Below are positions 8,984 through 17,464 of a DNA stretch of 64,000 bases, one piece after another (within the stretch, counting starts at the first letter, position 1; each line of letters begins with the position of its first letter). Under the pieces are notes generated by a model. That model saw only the letters and a list, made by a program, of their open reading frames with translations. It did not search any database and was not told the origin of the DNA. Both the position numbers and the translations under genes were made by a program. The stretch is from an uncultured Bizionia sp. GTDB taxonomy: Bacteria > Bacteroidota > Bacteroidia > Flavobacteriales > Flavobacteriaceae. The stretch lies in the NCBI GenBank assembly GCA_947496215.1, contig CANMCF010000004.1, positions 179,883-243,882 on the forward strand, in the 5' to 3' direction.

Positions 8984-10402
8984 ATGAAAACAAATAAATT
9001 TTTAACATTGATACTAAGTTTCGTAGCTGTCTTGGCTATGACATCTTGTGTAGAAGACGACGATTTTGCTGTGCCAAGTAGTCTTGGTGCTGAGGAGAAT
9101 GCAGCATTGCAAGCATTATTAAATGGACCTGAGACACTAAAGACGATAGAGCAAGTCAAAGCATTGTATGTTATAGAAGGGGAACCAGCTTTAATTGTTT
9201 CCGATATTTATATGAAGGGGTATGTGACATCTTCCGATGCATCAGGAAACTTCTTCAAGGAGTTTTACATTCAAGATAGTCCTTCCAATCCAACAGCAGC
9301 CATTAAAATTGTTTTGGATCAAGTGGATTCATATAACCAATTCAACATTGGACGTGAAGTATACGTTAAATTGAAAGGGCTTTACGTTGGAGAAACTCGT
9401 TCAGGAGACGGTGTAATTGCAATAGGAGGTAAATTGAATGACGAGATAGACGAAGTAGAGGCTATGAATGATATTCAGATTAGAACGTCATTGCTAAGGT
9501 CACAACTTACGGAAGCATTGATCCCTTTGACAGTTACATTAAATGCGATAAATGGATCTAACATTGGAATGTATGTGATAGTTGAAAATGCTTTGTTTCC
9601 AGAGAACTTGAGTGGAGCTGCATATGGAGACCCAACTGAAGCTTTCGACACACAGAGAACATTGCAAGCTTGCGAAGGGTTTGATTATTCTGAATTTAGA
9701 TTGGAAACTAGCTCTTTTGCCAATTTCAAACAAGAGAATCTTCCAACAGGAGGAGGAACAATAGCTGGAATTGTGTCTAAAACATATGATGGAAGTAATT
9801 TTGTCCTAGCATTGAACACTACGACAGATGTTAATATGGATGGAACAAGATGTACACCTTTGGACATTAATGATTTCAATACCATCTTTGAAGAAGATTT
9901 CGAATCTATGACAGCTAACCAGGCAGTGACTGGAAATGGTTGGACGAACTATGCGGAAGCCGGAACATTTTCATGGAGAGTTAGAAATAACAATGATTCT
10001 GGAAATGGAACCCAAATAGCTTCAATGGGGGCTTACAACTCAAATAGCAATAGTAACATTGCATGGTTGATTTCGCCATCCATAGATTTCGATGCTCAAG
10101 ATAACCAATACTTATCTTTTGAAACGTCCAATAGTTTCTCTGACAATAGCGAGTTGGAACTATTGATCTCTACAGATTGGGATGGAACTACTTCTGGTGT
10201 AGGAACTGCTACTTGGGAGGCTTTGCCAGGAACCATTGTGGACGATGCAGAGTTTTATCAAAACTGGATAAGCTCTGGTTCTATAGATTTAAGCGGTTAT
10301 GCAGGAGCTGGCCATGTGGCCTTTAAATATATTGGAGGAGATAACAGTAACAACGAAGATGGAACCTTCGAAGTAGATAATTTCAAAGTATTAGGATTGT
10401 AG
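8984..10402 (+). CDS. DUF5689 domain lipoprotein, likely surface partner of the TonB receptor
   Basis: The 472-residue protein has a lipoprotein signal (MKTNKFLTLILSFVAVLAMTSC) with an acidic stretch (VEDDDF) right after the lipid-modified Cys, which is typical of the export signal of surface-exposed Bacteroidota lipoproteins. An OB-fold-like DUF5689 region follows (about 45-295, including GYVTSSDASGNFFKEFYIQD and GREVYVKLKGLYVG). The last 165 residues, from EEDFESM, look like a choice-of-anchor J or other jelly-roll binding domain (SPSIDFDAQDNQYLSFE). The gene lies 32 bases behind the receptor and ends at a terminator. The OB-like fold beside a nuclease fits nucleic-acid binding, which is unproven. 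Confidence 0.85.
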   Translation: MKTNKFLTLILSFVAVLAMTSCVEDDDFAVPSSLGAEENAALQALLNGPETLKTIEQVKALYVIEGEPALIVSDIYMKGYVTSSDASGNFFKEFYIQDSPSNPTAAIKIVLDQVDSYNQFNIGREVYVKLKGLYVGETRSGDGVIAIGGKLNDEIDEVEAMNDIQIRTSLLRSQLTEALIPLTVTLNAINGSNIGMYVIVENALFPENLSGAAYGDPTEAFDTQRTLQACEGFDYSEFRLETSSFANFKQENLPTGGGTIAGIVSKTYDGSNFVLALNTTTDVNMDGTRCTPLDINDFNTIFEEDFESMTANQAVTGNGWTNYAEAGTFSWRVRNNNDSGNGTQIASMGAYNSNSNSNIAWLISPSIDFDAQDNQYLSFETSNSFSDNSELELLISTDWDGTTSGVGTATWEALPGTIVDDAEFYQNWISSGSIDLSGYAGAGHVAFKYIGGDNSNNEDGTFEVDNFKVLGL

Positions 10403-10425
10403 TACTCCTCTGAACAATAATGAAT

Positions 10426-10461
10426 AAAACCTGTTAGTTTGTTTGTCTAGCAGGTTTTTTT
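10426..10461 (+). terminator. Terminator after the DUF5689 gene (left copy of a duplicated hairpin)
   Basis: Stem AACCTGTTAG pairs with CTAGCAGGTT (one wobble pair) and is followed by seven T. Its right half, CTAGCAGGTTTTTT, recurs exactly at 11444-11457. Confidence 0.8.
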
Positions 10462-10632
10462 GTACGCTCTAAATATTGATTAGTGCAAAAAATCTCAATT
10501 TGGTTATGCATTTCTAACTCCAATTCCAAGAATTGATTTTCATTATGATCAAAATAAGTAAGAAGATATGGTAATGGAGTCCGTGATGATGCATGTGAGG
10601 CTATGGATGATATGCCTAACAATTAAAAGAAT

Positions 10633-11034
10633 ATGAAAAAGAGGATTATACAGGGAAGTGATTTTATAGACATATTCTCTGATTTAGAGATGGGTGAATG
10701 TTATTTTAAAGAAGTTTATGTAAGTTCTCCAAAATTTTATGAAAAAGACAAGATTGTCAATGACACTTCTAAACTGGATTTAAGCATAAGAATCATTGGA
10801 TTGAACGAAAATATGAAGGCGATGGAAATTATTCTTGTTTTTGAAAATGCCATGAGCTTTGCATTAGATAATAGTTATGAACTTGAAGTATTGGTCTATT
10901 CTTTGGCAGATAACCAAATTCATATAAGTTTGAATGGAGGAATTAATGAAATTAAATCTGATAGATTGTTTTTTACAAAAAAAGAAATCTTGGATACGGA
11001 TAGTAAAATGACAAAATGGATAATTGGAAAATAA
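10633..11034 (+). CDS. Hypothetical protein (possible orphan immunity-type gene)
   Basis: This 133-residue soluble, acidic protein has no signal peptide or recognisable domain. The translation has mixed alpha/beta character (LDLSIRIIGL, AMEIILVFENAMSF, YELEVLVYSLADNQIHISL). Its last 19 bases overlap the start of the next gene, so the two are probably translationally coupled. Base composition is more AT-rich than the receptor genes before it. The pair sits between two near-identical terminator hairpins, which suggests an inserted cassette. Small coupled cytosolic proteins of this kind are often polymorphic-toxin immunity proteins, but that is only an inference here. Confidence 0.65.
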   Translation: MKKRIIQGSDFIDIFSDLEMGECYFKEVYVSSPKFYEKDKIVNDTSKLDLSIRIIGLNENMKAMEIILVFENAMSFALDNSYELEVLVYSLADNQIHISLNGGINEIKSDRLFFTKKEILDTDSKMTKWIIGK

Positions 11035-11354
11035 ATATATTTTCTTCAATAAGAAACGTTTCCGACATAGACCTACAGAAATTGACATGGCTGGGAAAAC
11101 ACCCTACTTATGTGTCTTCTTTTTCTGAAGCGATTAATACATTGTATGACGATTATGATTTTGAGGAATATCTAGTTTATTATGGGGAAAATGAAAATAA
11201 TGAGGACTTATATTCTAAAATGGTTGTATTCGAGGAAAAGTTGAGTAAGTATATTCAAACTGAAAAAACTGATTTAGAAATATTGAATGATCTAGAATGG
11301 GAAAATATAACTCAACTGGCATATGAAATAATTAAACCATGGATTGTTGAATAG
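11016..11354 (+). CDS. Hypothetical protein, possibly SCO4402-like
   Basis: The 112-residue acidic cytosolic protein overlaps the previous gene by 19 bases. The segment around DIDLQKLTWLGKHPTYVSS and then INTLYDDYDFEEYLVYYG resembles the pattern Leu-x-Asp-x-x-x-Gln-x-x-Trp followed by LyDD seen in the SCO4402 family of small proteins, but I hold this loosely. No catalytic motif is visible. It ends 70 bases before the second terminator copy. Function unknown; immunity-like role possible. Confidence 0.65.
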   Translation: MDNWKINIFSSIRNVSDIDLQKLTWLGKHPTYVSSFSEAINTLYDDYDFEEYLVYYGENENNEDLYSKMVVFEEKLSKYIQTEKTDLEILNDLEWENITQLAYEIIKPWIVE

Positions 11355-11425
11355 TATTTGAGCTTAGGTTTGTTGCCTTTTTAGTTGAATATTGATAAAG
11401 GAAAGATCTATTTAATATAATTTAG

Positions 11426-11457
11426 AAAAACCTGCTGATTTATCTAGCAGGTTTTTT
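11426..11457 (+). terminator. Terminator after the two-gene cassette (right copy)
   Basis: Stem AACCTGCT pairs with AGCAGGTT across a nine-base loop, followed by a T run. It shares CTAGCAGGTTTTTT with the hairpin at 10426-10461, about 1 kb upstream. Confidence 0.8.
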
Positions 11458-11469
11458 ACTTTTAGCCCT

Positions 11470-11847
11470 ATGACAATTTTCGATAAATTTTTCTTTAGCA
11501 TTTTCTTATCCTATAAGAAGCGTTTCAAGCAGAAGGCGAACACCATTGCCTTGTTGTACATATCATTGCTTCAAATAACATTGATATTCCTTTTGGGATG
11601 TTTCTTTGCTGCTTTTTTCAGTCAGATGCACTTTGATACCATGTCAAGTGAAAAAGCTTGGACGGTGTTCGTATTGATTTCAATTGGGATACATTTTACC
11701 AATTGGATCAAGTACAATGGGAAAACTCGAAAGGTATTGAATGCCAAATTCAACAAAAAGAAAACTCCGGAGCACAACATATACAAATTGTGGGCTTTGC
11801 CATTGCTATGCATAGGTTTTGGTCTTTTCTTTCTTCAGGCGCTTTGA
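11470..11847 (+). CDS. Small integral membrane protein, unknown function
   Basis: The 125-residue protein has three predicted membrane segments (about 27-50, IALLYISLLQITLIFLLGCFFAAFF; about 62-80, AWTVFVLISIGIHF; about 108-124, LWALPLLCIGFGLFFL) with a basic loop between the second and third (KYNGKTRKVLNAKFNKKKTPE). No family recognised. It starts 12 bases after a terminator, so a promoter must lie within or very near that hairpin, or the gene is read through. Confidence 0.65.
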   Translation: MTIFDKFFFSIFLSYKKRFKQKANTIALLYISLLQITLIFLLGCFFAAFFSQMHFDTMSSEKAWTVFVLISIGIHFTNWIKYNGKTRKVLNAKFNKKKTPEHNIYKLWALPLLCIGFGLFFLQAL

Positions 11848-11903
11848 AAAAAAGATAATTTAGGGTAGAGAGGAAATTTTAGAGATAATAAGAAAGCGAT
11901 TAC

Positions 11904-12815
11904 TTAAAAAAAGATGTCTTGAGCCAATCTAAACGTATTGGCATGTGCTTCCACAATAGTTTTTATGTCTGGGGAGTATCCACCTCCCATACTGCACATA
12001 ATAGGAATGTCATGTGCTTTGCAGGTTTCCAAAACGAATTGATCCCGTAGTTTGGACCCTTCGATGGTTAATCCCAATTTACCCAATTTGTCACAAGCAA
12101 TGACATCCACTCCGGAAAGATAATAGACGAAATCTGGTCGTTGGTCTTCTATCAATTTTGGAAGTGTCCGTTTTAAAATATCAAGGTAGTCCTTGTCGGT
12201 GGTATCGTTTTCAAGTGCAATGTCCAAATCACTTGTTTCCTTCTTGAAAGGATAATTGTTTTTGCCGTGCATTGAGAATGTAAAGACAGAATCGTCTCCA
12301 GTAAAGATTTCGGCAGTCCCATTGCCTTGATGGACATCCAAATCCACGATCAATATTTGTTTGGCTAGCCCCTTGTTCTGCAAATGTCGCGCACCTATGG
12401 CTTGATCATTCAACAAGCAAAAAGCCTCTCCACGATTGGTATAGGCGTGATGAGTCCCACCGGCAATATTCATTGCTATGCCATTTTCAATGGCAAATTC
12501 ACTGGCTTTTATGGTGCCATCAGCAATCACGATCTCACGTTCCACCAAAACCTCACTTAGAGGGAATCCTATTTTTCTGGCCGCACGTTTGTCTAAGGTA
12601 ATGTTTAGCAAATCATAAAAATACTCAGGGTCGTGAACGGCCAAGATGGGGTTTTCATTCAATATGCGCACAGGCTCAAAAAAGTTGGATTGAGTGCAAG
12701 TGCCTTCGTGTAACAGTTGCTCTGGCAACAATTCGTATTTGAGCATGGGGAAGCGGTGTCCTTCTGGCAAAGGGTGTCTATAAATGGGATGATAGGCTAT
12801 TTTGAGCATCTTCAT
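11904..12815 (-). CDS. Histone deacetylase family (arginase-fold) deacetylase
   Basis: The 303-residue protein has the HDAC/AcuC/acetylpolyamine amidohydrolase signatures: a His pair in GGTHHAYTNRGEAFCLLND (H122, H123), the zinc ligands in VDLDVHQGNGT (D160, H162), a third ligand in LSGVDV (about D243), and the final GGGYSPD. All catalytic residues are present, so it is likely an active zinc-dependent deacylase of a small molecule or protein lysine. The gene starts 12 bases after tex ends, so the two form an operon. Start at 12815 or two codons later cannot be separated. Confidence 0.9.
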   Translation of the reverse strand: MKMLKIAYHPIYRHPLPEGHRFPMLKYELLPEQLLHEGTCTQSNFFEPVRILNENPILAVHDPEYFYDLLNITLDKRAARKIGFPLSEVLVEREIVIADGTIKASEFAIENGIAMNIAGGTHHAYTNRGEAFCLLNDQAIGARHLQNKGLAKQILIVDLDVHQGNGTAEIFTGDDSVFTFSMHGKNNYPFKKETSDLDIALENDTTDKDYLDILKRTLPKLIEDQRPDFVYYLSGVDVIACDKLGKLGLTIEGSKLRDQFVLETCKAHDIPIMCSMGGGYSPDIKTIVEAHANTFRLAQDIFF

Positions 12816-12827
12816 TTTTTGGAAGGC

Positions 12828-14954
12828 TTATTTATGCAATTTCAATTGAATGCGTTTTCTGGCGACATCTACTTCCAATACCTTGACTATTATTTGCTGA
12901 TGCAAATGCACGTGTTCGTTTACATCCTTTACGAAACTGTCGGAAAGGTTGGAGACGTGGATCAATCCACTTTCCTTTATGCCGATGTCCACGAAACAAC
13001 CAAAGTTGGTAATGTTGTTGACGATGCCTGGAAGCAATTGTCCAGAATGCAAATCGGTTATGGCCTTTATGTTTTGGTCAAATGTGAATACCTTTGCTTG
13101 TTCACGAATGTCCAAGCCAGGTTTCTCCAATTCTTTTATGATGTCTTCAAGGGTAGGTAAACCAATGGTCTCAGTACAATATTTTTTCAATGTTATGCTT
13201 TGGAGTACGTTTTTGTTTCCAATCAATTCGGAAACCGAAATGCCTTCGTCCTTTGCCATTTTTTCAACGACTTTGTAACTTTCGGGATGAACGGCGGAAT
13301 CGTCCAATGGGTTTTTTGCGGCTTTTATTCTCAAGAAGGCTGCTCCCTGCTCAAATGCCTTTCCTCCCAATCGAGGGACTTTCTTAATATCTGCCCTGGA
13401 ATCGAAAACCCCATTTTCTGTCCTGTAATTGAAGATGTTTTCGGCCAATTTTGGGCCTATTCCAGAGACATAGCCAAGTAAGGACTTGCTGGCGGTATTT
13501 ATGTTTACACCTACGGAATTCACACAGTTTTCTACAACGAGATCCAATGATTTTTGAAGTTTGTTTTGATCCACGTCGTGTTGGTACTGTCCAACGCCAA
13601 TGGATTTGGCGTCGATCTTTACCAATTCGGCAAGGGGATCCTGCAAGCGTCGTCCAATGGATACGGAACCACGTACGGTAACATCATAATCGGGAAATTC
13701 TTCACGCGCAATCTTGGAGGCGGAATATATGCTGGCTCCAGCTTCGCTGACCACAAAGACTTGAATGTCGTTCTTGAAACGAATCTTGCGAATCAATGCT
13801 TCTGTTTCACGAGAGGCCGTTCCGTTTCCTATGGCTATGGCTTCGATGTTATGGGCTTCTGCCAAAGAGCTTATTTTTTTCATCGCACCAATGCTATCAC
13901 TTTTTGGGGGATGTGGGTAAATGGTTTCGTTGTATTTCAAATTGCCTTGCGCATCCAAGCATACTACTTTGCAACCCGTCCTAAACCCAGGATCTATGGC
14001 CAACACTCTTTTTTCACCTATGGGAGAACCCAATAGCAATTGCTTCAAATTCTTTGCAAATACGGTTATGGCTGATTCATCGGCCTTTTCTTTGGCCTTG
14101 TTCAAGGCTTCTTTGCTCAGCGAAGGCAAGAGCAGTCGTTTGTAGACATCAGAAATGGCCAATTCCAATTGATCTGCACAAGCATTGTTGCTTCGTATTA
14201 CCTTGTTGTCAATGCGTTCCAAGGCACGAACATCGTCAATGGCAATTTTTAGGCGAATGAAGCCTTCACTTTCTGCCCTTAAGATAGCGAGCAATCTATG
14301 AGATGGAATTCGACTCAGAGCCTCTTCCCATTCGAAGTAATCCCTGAACTTTTGAGCCTTTTCGTCATCTATTTTTGCTTTTACGACCTTTGTGGAAATC
14401 ATTGCATAACGCTCCAATTGGTTTCTTAGGTTGTTCCTTATGTCTGCACGTTCATTGATCCACTCGGCAATGATGTGTCTAGCACCTTCCAAAGCATAAT
14501 CCACAGTCGTAACATCTCCTTTCACATATTTGTAGGCAATGGACTCTACATCGTTGGCATTTTGACTCATTATGATTTTTGCCAATGACTCCAAACCATT
14601 CTTACGAGCAGTTTCGGCTTTTGTCTTGCGCTTTTTTTTGTATGGCAAATACAAGTCTTCAAGTGCAATTAAATCTGTGATGGCATTTATCTTTTGCCTT
14701 AATTCCTCTGTCAAGACACCTTGTTCTTCCATAGCCTTTAAAATGGCTGCTTTACGTTTTTCCAAAGCTTCGAACTGTTCTTTGTATTTAACGATGTCTC
14801 CAATTTGAACTTCATCCAAATTACCTGTACGTTCCTTTCTGTAACGCGAAATGAATGGAATGGTACAATCTTCGTTTAAAAGGGCAATTGTGTTTTTTAT
14901 TGAAGCTTCTGGGAGTTGAGTCTTGGAAGTTATGAATGCTGTCAGTTGGGTCAT
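12828..14954 (-). CDS. tex: Tex-family RNA-binding protein
   Basis: The 708-residue protein has the usual Tex layout: N-terminal helical domain (TIPFISRYRKERTGNLDE near 30-50), a YqgF/RNase H-like domain (about 325-450, VLAIDPGFRTGCK), helix-hairpin-helix motifs (about 490-560, VNINTASKSLLGYVSGIGP) and a C-terminal S1 domain (about 635-708, GQLLPGIVNNITNFGCFVDIG). Tex binds nucleic acid and affects transcription. It heads an operon with the HDAC-like gene 12 bases downstream. Length and motifs are complete. Confidence 0.96.
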   Translation of the reverse strand: MTQLTAFITSKTQLPEASIKNTIALLNEDCTIPFISRYRKERTGNLDEVQIGDIVKYKEQFEALEKRKAAILKAMEEQGVLTEELRQKINAITDLIALEDLYLPYKKKRKTKAETARKNGLESLAKIIMSQNANDVESIAYKYVKGDVTTVDYALEGARHIIAEWINERADIRNNLRNQLERYAMISTKVVKAKIDDEKAQKFRDYFEWEEALSRIPSHRLLAILRAESEGFIRLKIAIDDVRALERIDNKVIRSNNACADQLELAISDVYKRLLLPSLSKEALNKAKEKADESAITVFAKNLKQLLLGSPIGEKRVLAIDPGFRTGCKVVCLDAQGNLKYNETIYPHPPKSDSIGAMKKISSLAEAHNIEAIAIGNGTASRETEALIRKIRFKNDIQVFVVSEAGASIYSASKIAREEFPDYDVTVRGSVSIGRRLQDPLAELVKIDAKSIGVGQYQHDVDQNKLQKSLDLVVENCVNSVGVNINTASKSLLGYVSGIGPKLAENIFNYRTENGVFDSRADIKKVPRLGGKAFEQGAAFLRIKAAKNPLDDSAVHPESYKVVEKMAKDEGISVSELIGNKNVLQSITLKKYCTETIGLPTLEDIIKELEKPGLDIREQAKVFTFDQNIKAITDLHSGQLLPGIVNNITNFGCFVDIGIKESGLIHVSNLSDSFVKDVNEHVHLHQQIIVKVLEVDVARKRIQLKLHK

Positions 14955-15259
14955 TAAGTCTTGTATTTTAAAAACCCAATGTAACTACTAGACCATAAAT
15001 AAACAATAAAAACACATAAATATCTGTTTATGTTAAAACAATACTAAAAATAACGAATCTATCAACGACTTCAACCGCAAGGAATTTGGCTTGCATATGG
15101 TTAATGACATTGCTTCAAGAAAACGACATTGGCATATGAATATTCATAACCAAAGATTGCATGTACAGCAAAATGATTAGATGAATGTTACGGATGACCA
15201 ATGAAAAACAGTAAATGCACGCAGATGAAATAGAACTACTCTAACTAATAAGAATCCAT
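14955..15259. other. Divergent intergenic region with an unassigned open stretch
   Basis: The region lies between tex and the SprB-repeat gene and should contain both promoters. From about 15037 to 15180 one plus-strand frame is open and ends in TAG, but it has no start codon; its translation (for example FNRKEFGLHMVNDIASRKRH) matches no family I recognise. It may be chance or a relic. No RNA structure recognised. Confidence 0.4.
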
Positions 15260-16006
15260 ATGATAAAAGCATCGCGTATTTTCTTTTGTTTGATGGTTTG
15301 TGGAGTGGCATTTGCAAATGGCAATGTTATGCTCACGGAGGAGTGTGACTTGAAGATAGATGACATAATTCCCATACATTGCAATGAGGAAGGTAAGATA
15401 GAGATTCAAGTATCGGGAGGCAAAAAGCCATATCTGTATAAAATTAACGAGGGAACATTTTCAAAATCCAATGTAATTGCCAACCTGACTTCCAATGACT
15501 ACGATATCACCGTTAGGGATGACAATGGGTGCGAGGTTACTGTCTTTACTTACATAGAAATACCGGAACCCATCATTGTTACCTATGAACTGGAGGATGG
15601 TACGTTAACAATCGATGTGGATCAAACGGGAGCGTACGAATATAGAATAAACGATGAAGGTTGGAAGCATTCTTCCATTTTTGAAGATGTCGTGGAAGTT
15701 AACAAGATAACAGTAAAGGCATCCAATGGATGCGAAACGTTCAAAAAGGTCTTGAATGAAGAAATAGCCAACACAGAAGTCTTCGAATTCTATCCCAATC
15801 CAGCAAAAGATGATTTGTTCTTGTTGGGAACAAAAAAGCTAAAGCACATTGACATTCTTGACGCTTGTGGAAAACACATAGTTTCTCATAATTTGAATAA
15901 AAGAGCCATAAAATTGAGTGTTTCCGATTTGAAGAGCGGAATATATCTCATTAAGGCCATTGATGAAAACGATAGAAAACAGGTAAAGAAATTAATCGTA
16001 AATTGA
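15260..16006 (+). CDS. Secreted SprB-repeat protein with T9SS sorting domain
   Basis: The 248-residue protein has a signal peptide (1-20), one SprB-type repeat (about 29-105, with EIQVSGGKKPYLYKI and DITVRDDNGCEV), a degenerate second copy (about 105-160, YEYRINDEG and ITVKASNGCE) and a T9SS type A tail from about 174 (FEFYPNPAKDDLFL to KQVKKLIVN). SprB repeats occur in the giant gliding adhesin SprB and many surface proteins of gliding flavobacteria. This mini-version is likely a small secreted or surface protein. Its neighbours give no functional hint. Confidence 0.85.
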   Translation: MIKASRIFFCLMVCGVAFANGNVMLTEECDLKIDDIIPIHCNEEGKIEIQVSGGKKPYLYKINEGTFSKSNVIANLTSNDYDITVRDDNGCEVTVFTYIEIPEPIIVTYELEDGTLTIDVDQTGAYEYRINDEGWKHSSIFEDVVEVNKITVKASNGCETFKKVLNEEIANTEVFEFYPNPAKDDLFLLGTKKLKHIDILDACGKHIVSHNLNKRAIKLSVSDLKSGIYLIKAIDENDRKQVKKLIVN

Positions 16007-16038
16007 GTAAATCTGCGAATGTATTTTAAAAGCATAGA

Positions 16039-16069
16039 AAGACCTCATTTTTTATTTGAATAAGGTCTT
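16039..16069. terminator. Possible weak terminator between convergent genes
   Basis: A 7-bp stem AAGACCT/AGGTCTT closes a 17-base loop between two converging genes. There is no strong T run, so this is a weak call. Confidence 0.35.
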
Positions 16070-16118
16070 GTACTATTTTCAAATCTTGCTTTTTTCTGAA
16101 GAGGAATCACAATTGATC

Positions 16119-16826
16119 CTAGTTTTCCCCAGACTGAACCTTAGCATCGTCAATCATTTTTTCATTGGGTACGATGGCAACGTTTACTCGTCTGTTTTTT
16201 GCTCTACCTTGAGCTGTGCCATTATTATGGATTGGTTGGGATTCTCCATACCAATTTGTTGTCAAGCGCCCATTGCTTATCCCTTTTTTTATTAAATAAT
16301 TAGTTACTGAGGATGCTCTGTTCTTTGATAGATTCATATTGTTTTCATCACTTCCAACATTGTCCGTATGACCAACAACAAGAATGTTCGTGTCAGGATA
16401 TTTTTTAAAAATGGCTACTAGTTTATCTAGCGTTTGTTGAGATGCAGAATTCACAGAATACTTTGCAGTATCAAAATAAACACCACTATTCTCATCAAAG
16501 GTAATTACAATGCCATCATCAACTCGTTCAACAACAGCGCCAGGAATTTCTTCCTCGATCTTTTGTGCTTGTTTATCCATTTTTGCACCAATGAGCACAC
16601 CAGCAGTACCACCAACAACGCCGCCAATGACAGCACCTAATTCTCCATTTCCACCTTTACCTACATTATTGCCAATTATGGCTCCAAGAATAGCGCCTCC
16701 AGTAGTGCCTATTACTGCTCCCTTTTGCTTGTTGTTAGCATTTTTCACTGCACTACAGCTTGAGATGATCAAGGTAAAAAGCATTGTAAATGCTGTAATC
16801 ATAAATATATTCATTCTTGATTTCAT
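16119..16826 (-). CDS. OmpA-family lipoprotein with glycine zipper
   Basis: The 235-residue protein has a lipobox (IISSC, Cys24), a glycine-zipper segment (about 35-83, repeated Gly at i+4 as in GAILGAIIGNNVGKGG and GAVIGGVVGGTAGVLIGAK) and a C-terminal OmpA domain (about 110-225, with VVGHTDNVGSDENNMNLSKNRA and NRRVNVAI) that should bind peptidoglycan. The domain order is that of Pal-like envelope tethers. It lies 4 bases behind the lipocalin-like lipoprotein gene, and this pairing is common in flavobacteria, so both probably act at the outer membrane. Confidence 0.92.
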   Translation of the reverse strand: MKSRMNIFMITAFTMLFTLIISSCSAVKNANNKQKGAVIGTTGGAILGAIIGNNVGKGGNGELGAVIGGVVGGTAGVLIGAKMDKQAQKIEEEIPGAVVERVDDGIVITFDENSGVYFDTAKYSVNSASQQTLDKLVAIFKKYPDTNILVVGHTDNVGSDENNMNLSKNRASSVTNYLIKKGISNGRLTTNWYGESQPIHNNGTAQGRAKNRRVNVAIVPNEKMIDDAKVQSGEN

Positions 16827-16830
16827 AATA

Positions 16831-17301
16831 TTATGGTTTTGAAAAGTTCATGTTTATTGTAAATGGTTTTCCTTCTAGATTTACGACTTGTTGCCATTGC
16901 ATGGTAGTATCGGATAGCTCCTTTAATCGTAATCTAAAGCCTTTGTTGGTCGCGCTTTTTCCTTTTTGATCTGTAGGTTTGAGTAAAAAGTCATAAAGCC
17001 CTGTAACTTCATTGATTTCATCAATGGCAAATATGAAATGACGCTCTCCAGTGTTACAGCTACTATTGTTTATTGTATAAATTCCAGTATTGTTATTGGG
17101 AATGAATTGCCAAGAGCTACCTTCAAAACATCCTTTGGAAGCATCATTTAAAAGATTGATGTTATATGTGCCAGTTTGATTGTGTGAAACAGAATGAAGC
17201 GTCCAGTTCCCTTTAATTACTTTTTTAGAAGTACGTACTACTTTAGATGAGCCACAACCAAAGAGCGTGATGGTGAACATCAAAAAAATTAATTTTTTCA
17301 T
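16831..17301 (-). CDS. Lipocalin-like lipoprotein
   Basis: The frame is open to 17433, but the ATG at 17301 starts a proper lipoprotein signal (MKKLIFLMFTITLFGC), giving 156 residues. The mature part has the lipocalin-like start KGNWTLHSV, a Cys pair (GCFEGSSW, SSCNTGE) probably disulfide-bonded, and alternating beta strands to the end. It is in an operon with the OmpA-family gene 4 bases downstream. Ligand unknown. Confidence 0.85.
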   Translation of the reverse strand: MKKLIFLMFTITLFGCGSSKVVRTSKKVIKGNWTLHSVSHNQTGTYNINLLNDASKGCFEGSSWQFIPNNNTGIYTINNSSCNTGERHFIFAIDEINEVTGLYDFLLKPTDQKGKSATNKGFRLRLKELSDTTMQWQQVVNLEGKPFTINMNFSKP

Positions 17302-17464
17302 AATCTGTTTAGAATTGTTTGTATGGAAGTTAAATTTTATACGAAAAAAACAATAAAATAGTTGGTCTAGATGTTTGATTAATAGATGATAGTGTCTTGT
17401 TTTGGGTTGAAATGCATATTTTTTTTGAAACAAATCTCATTCTATTACGATTAATGCAATTGAT

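Noticed and set aside
12717..14260. Many long plus-strand open frames opposite tex and the HDAC-like gene (for example 13554-14036)
   Set aside because: They are antisense to a complete, well-conserved Tex and deacetylase and show no protein-family features.
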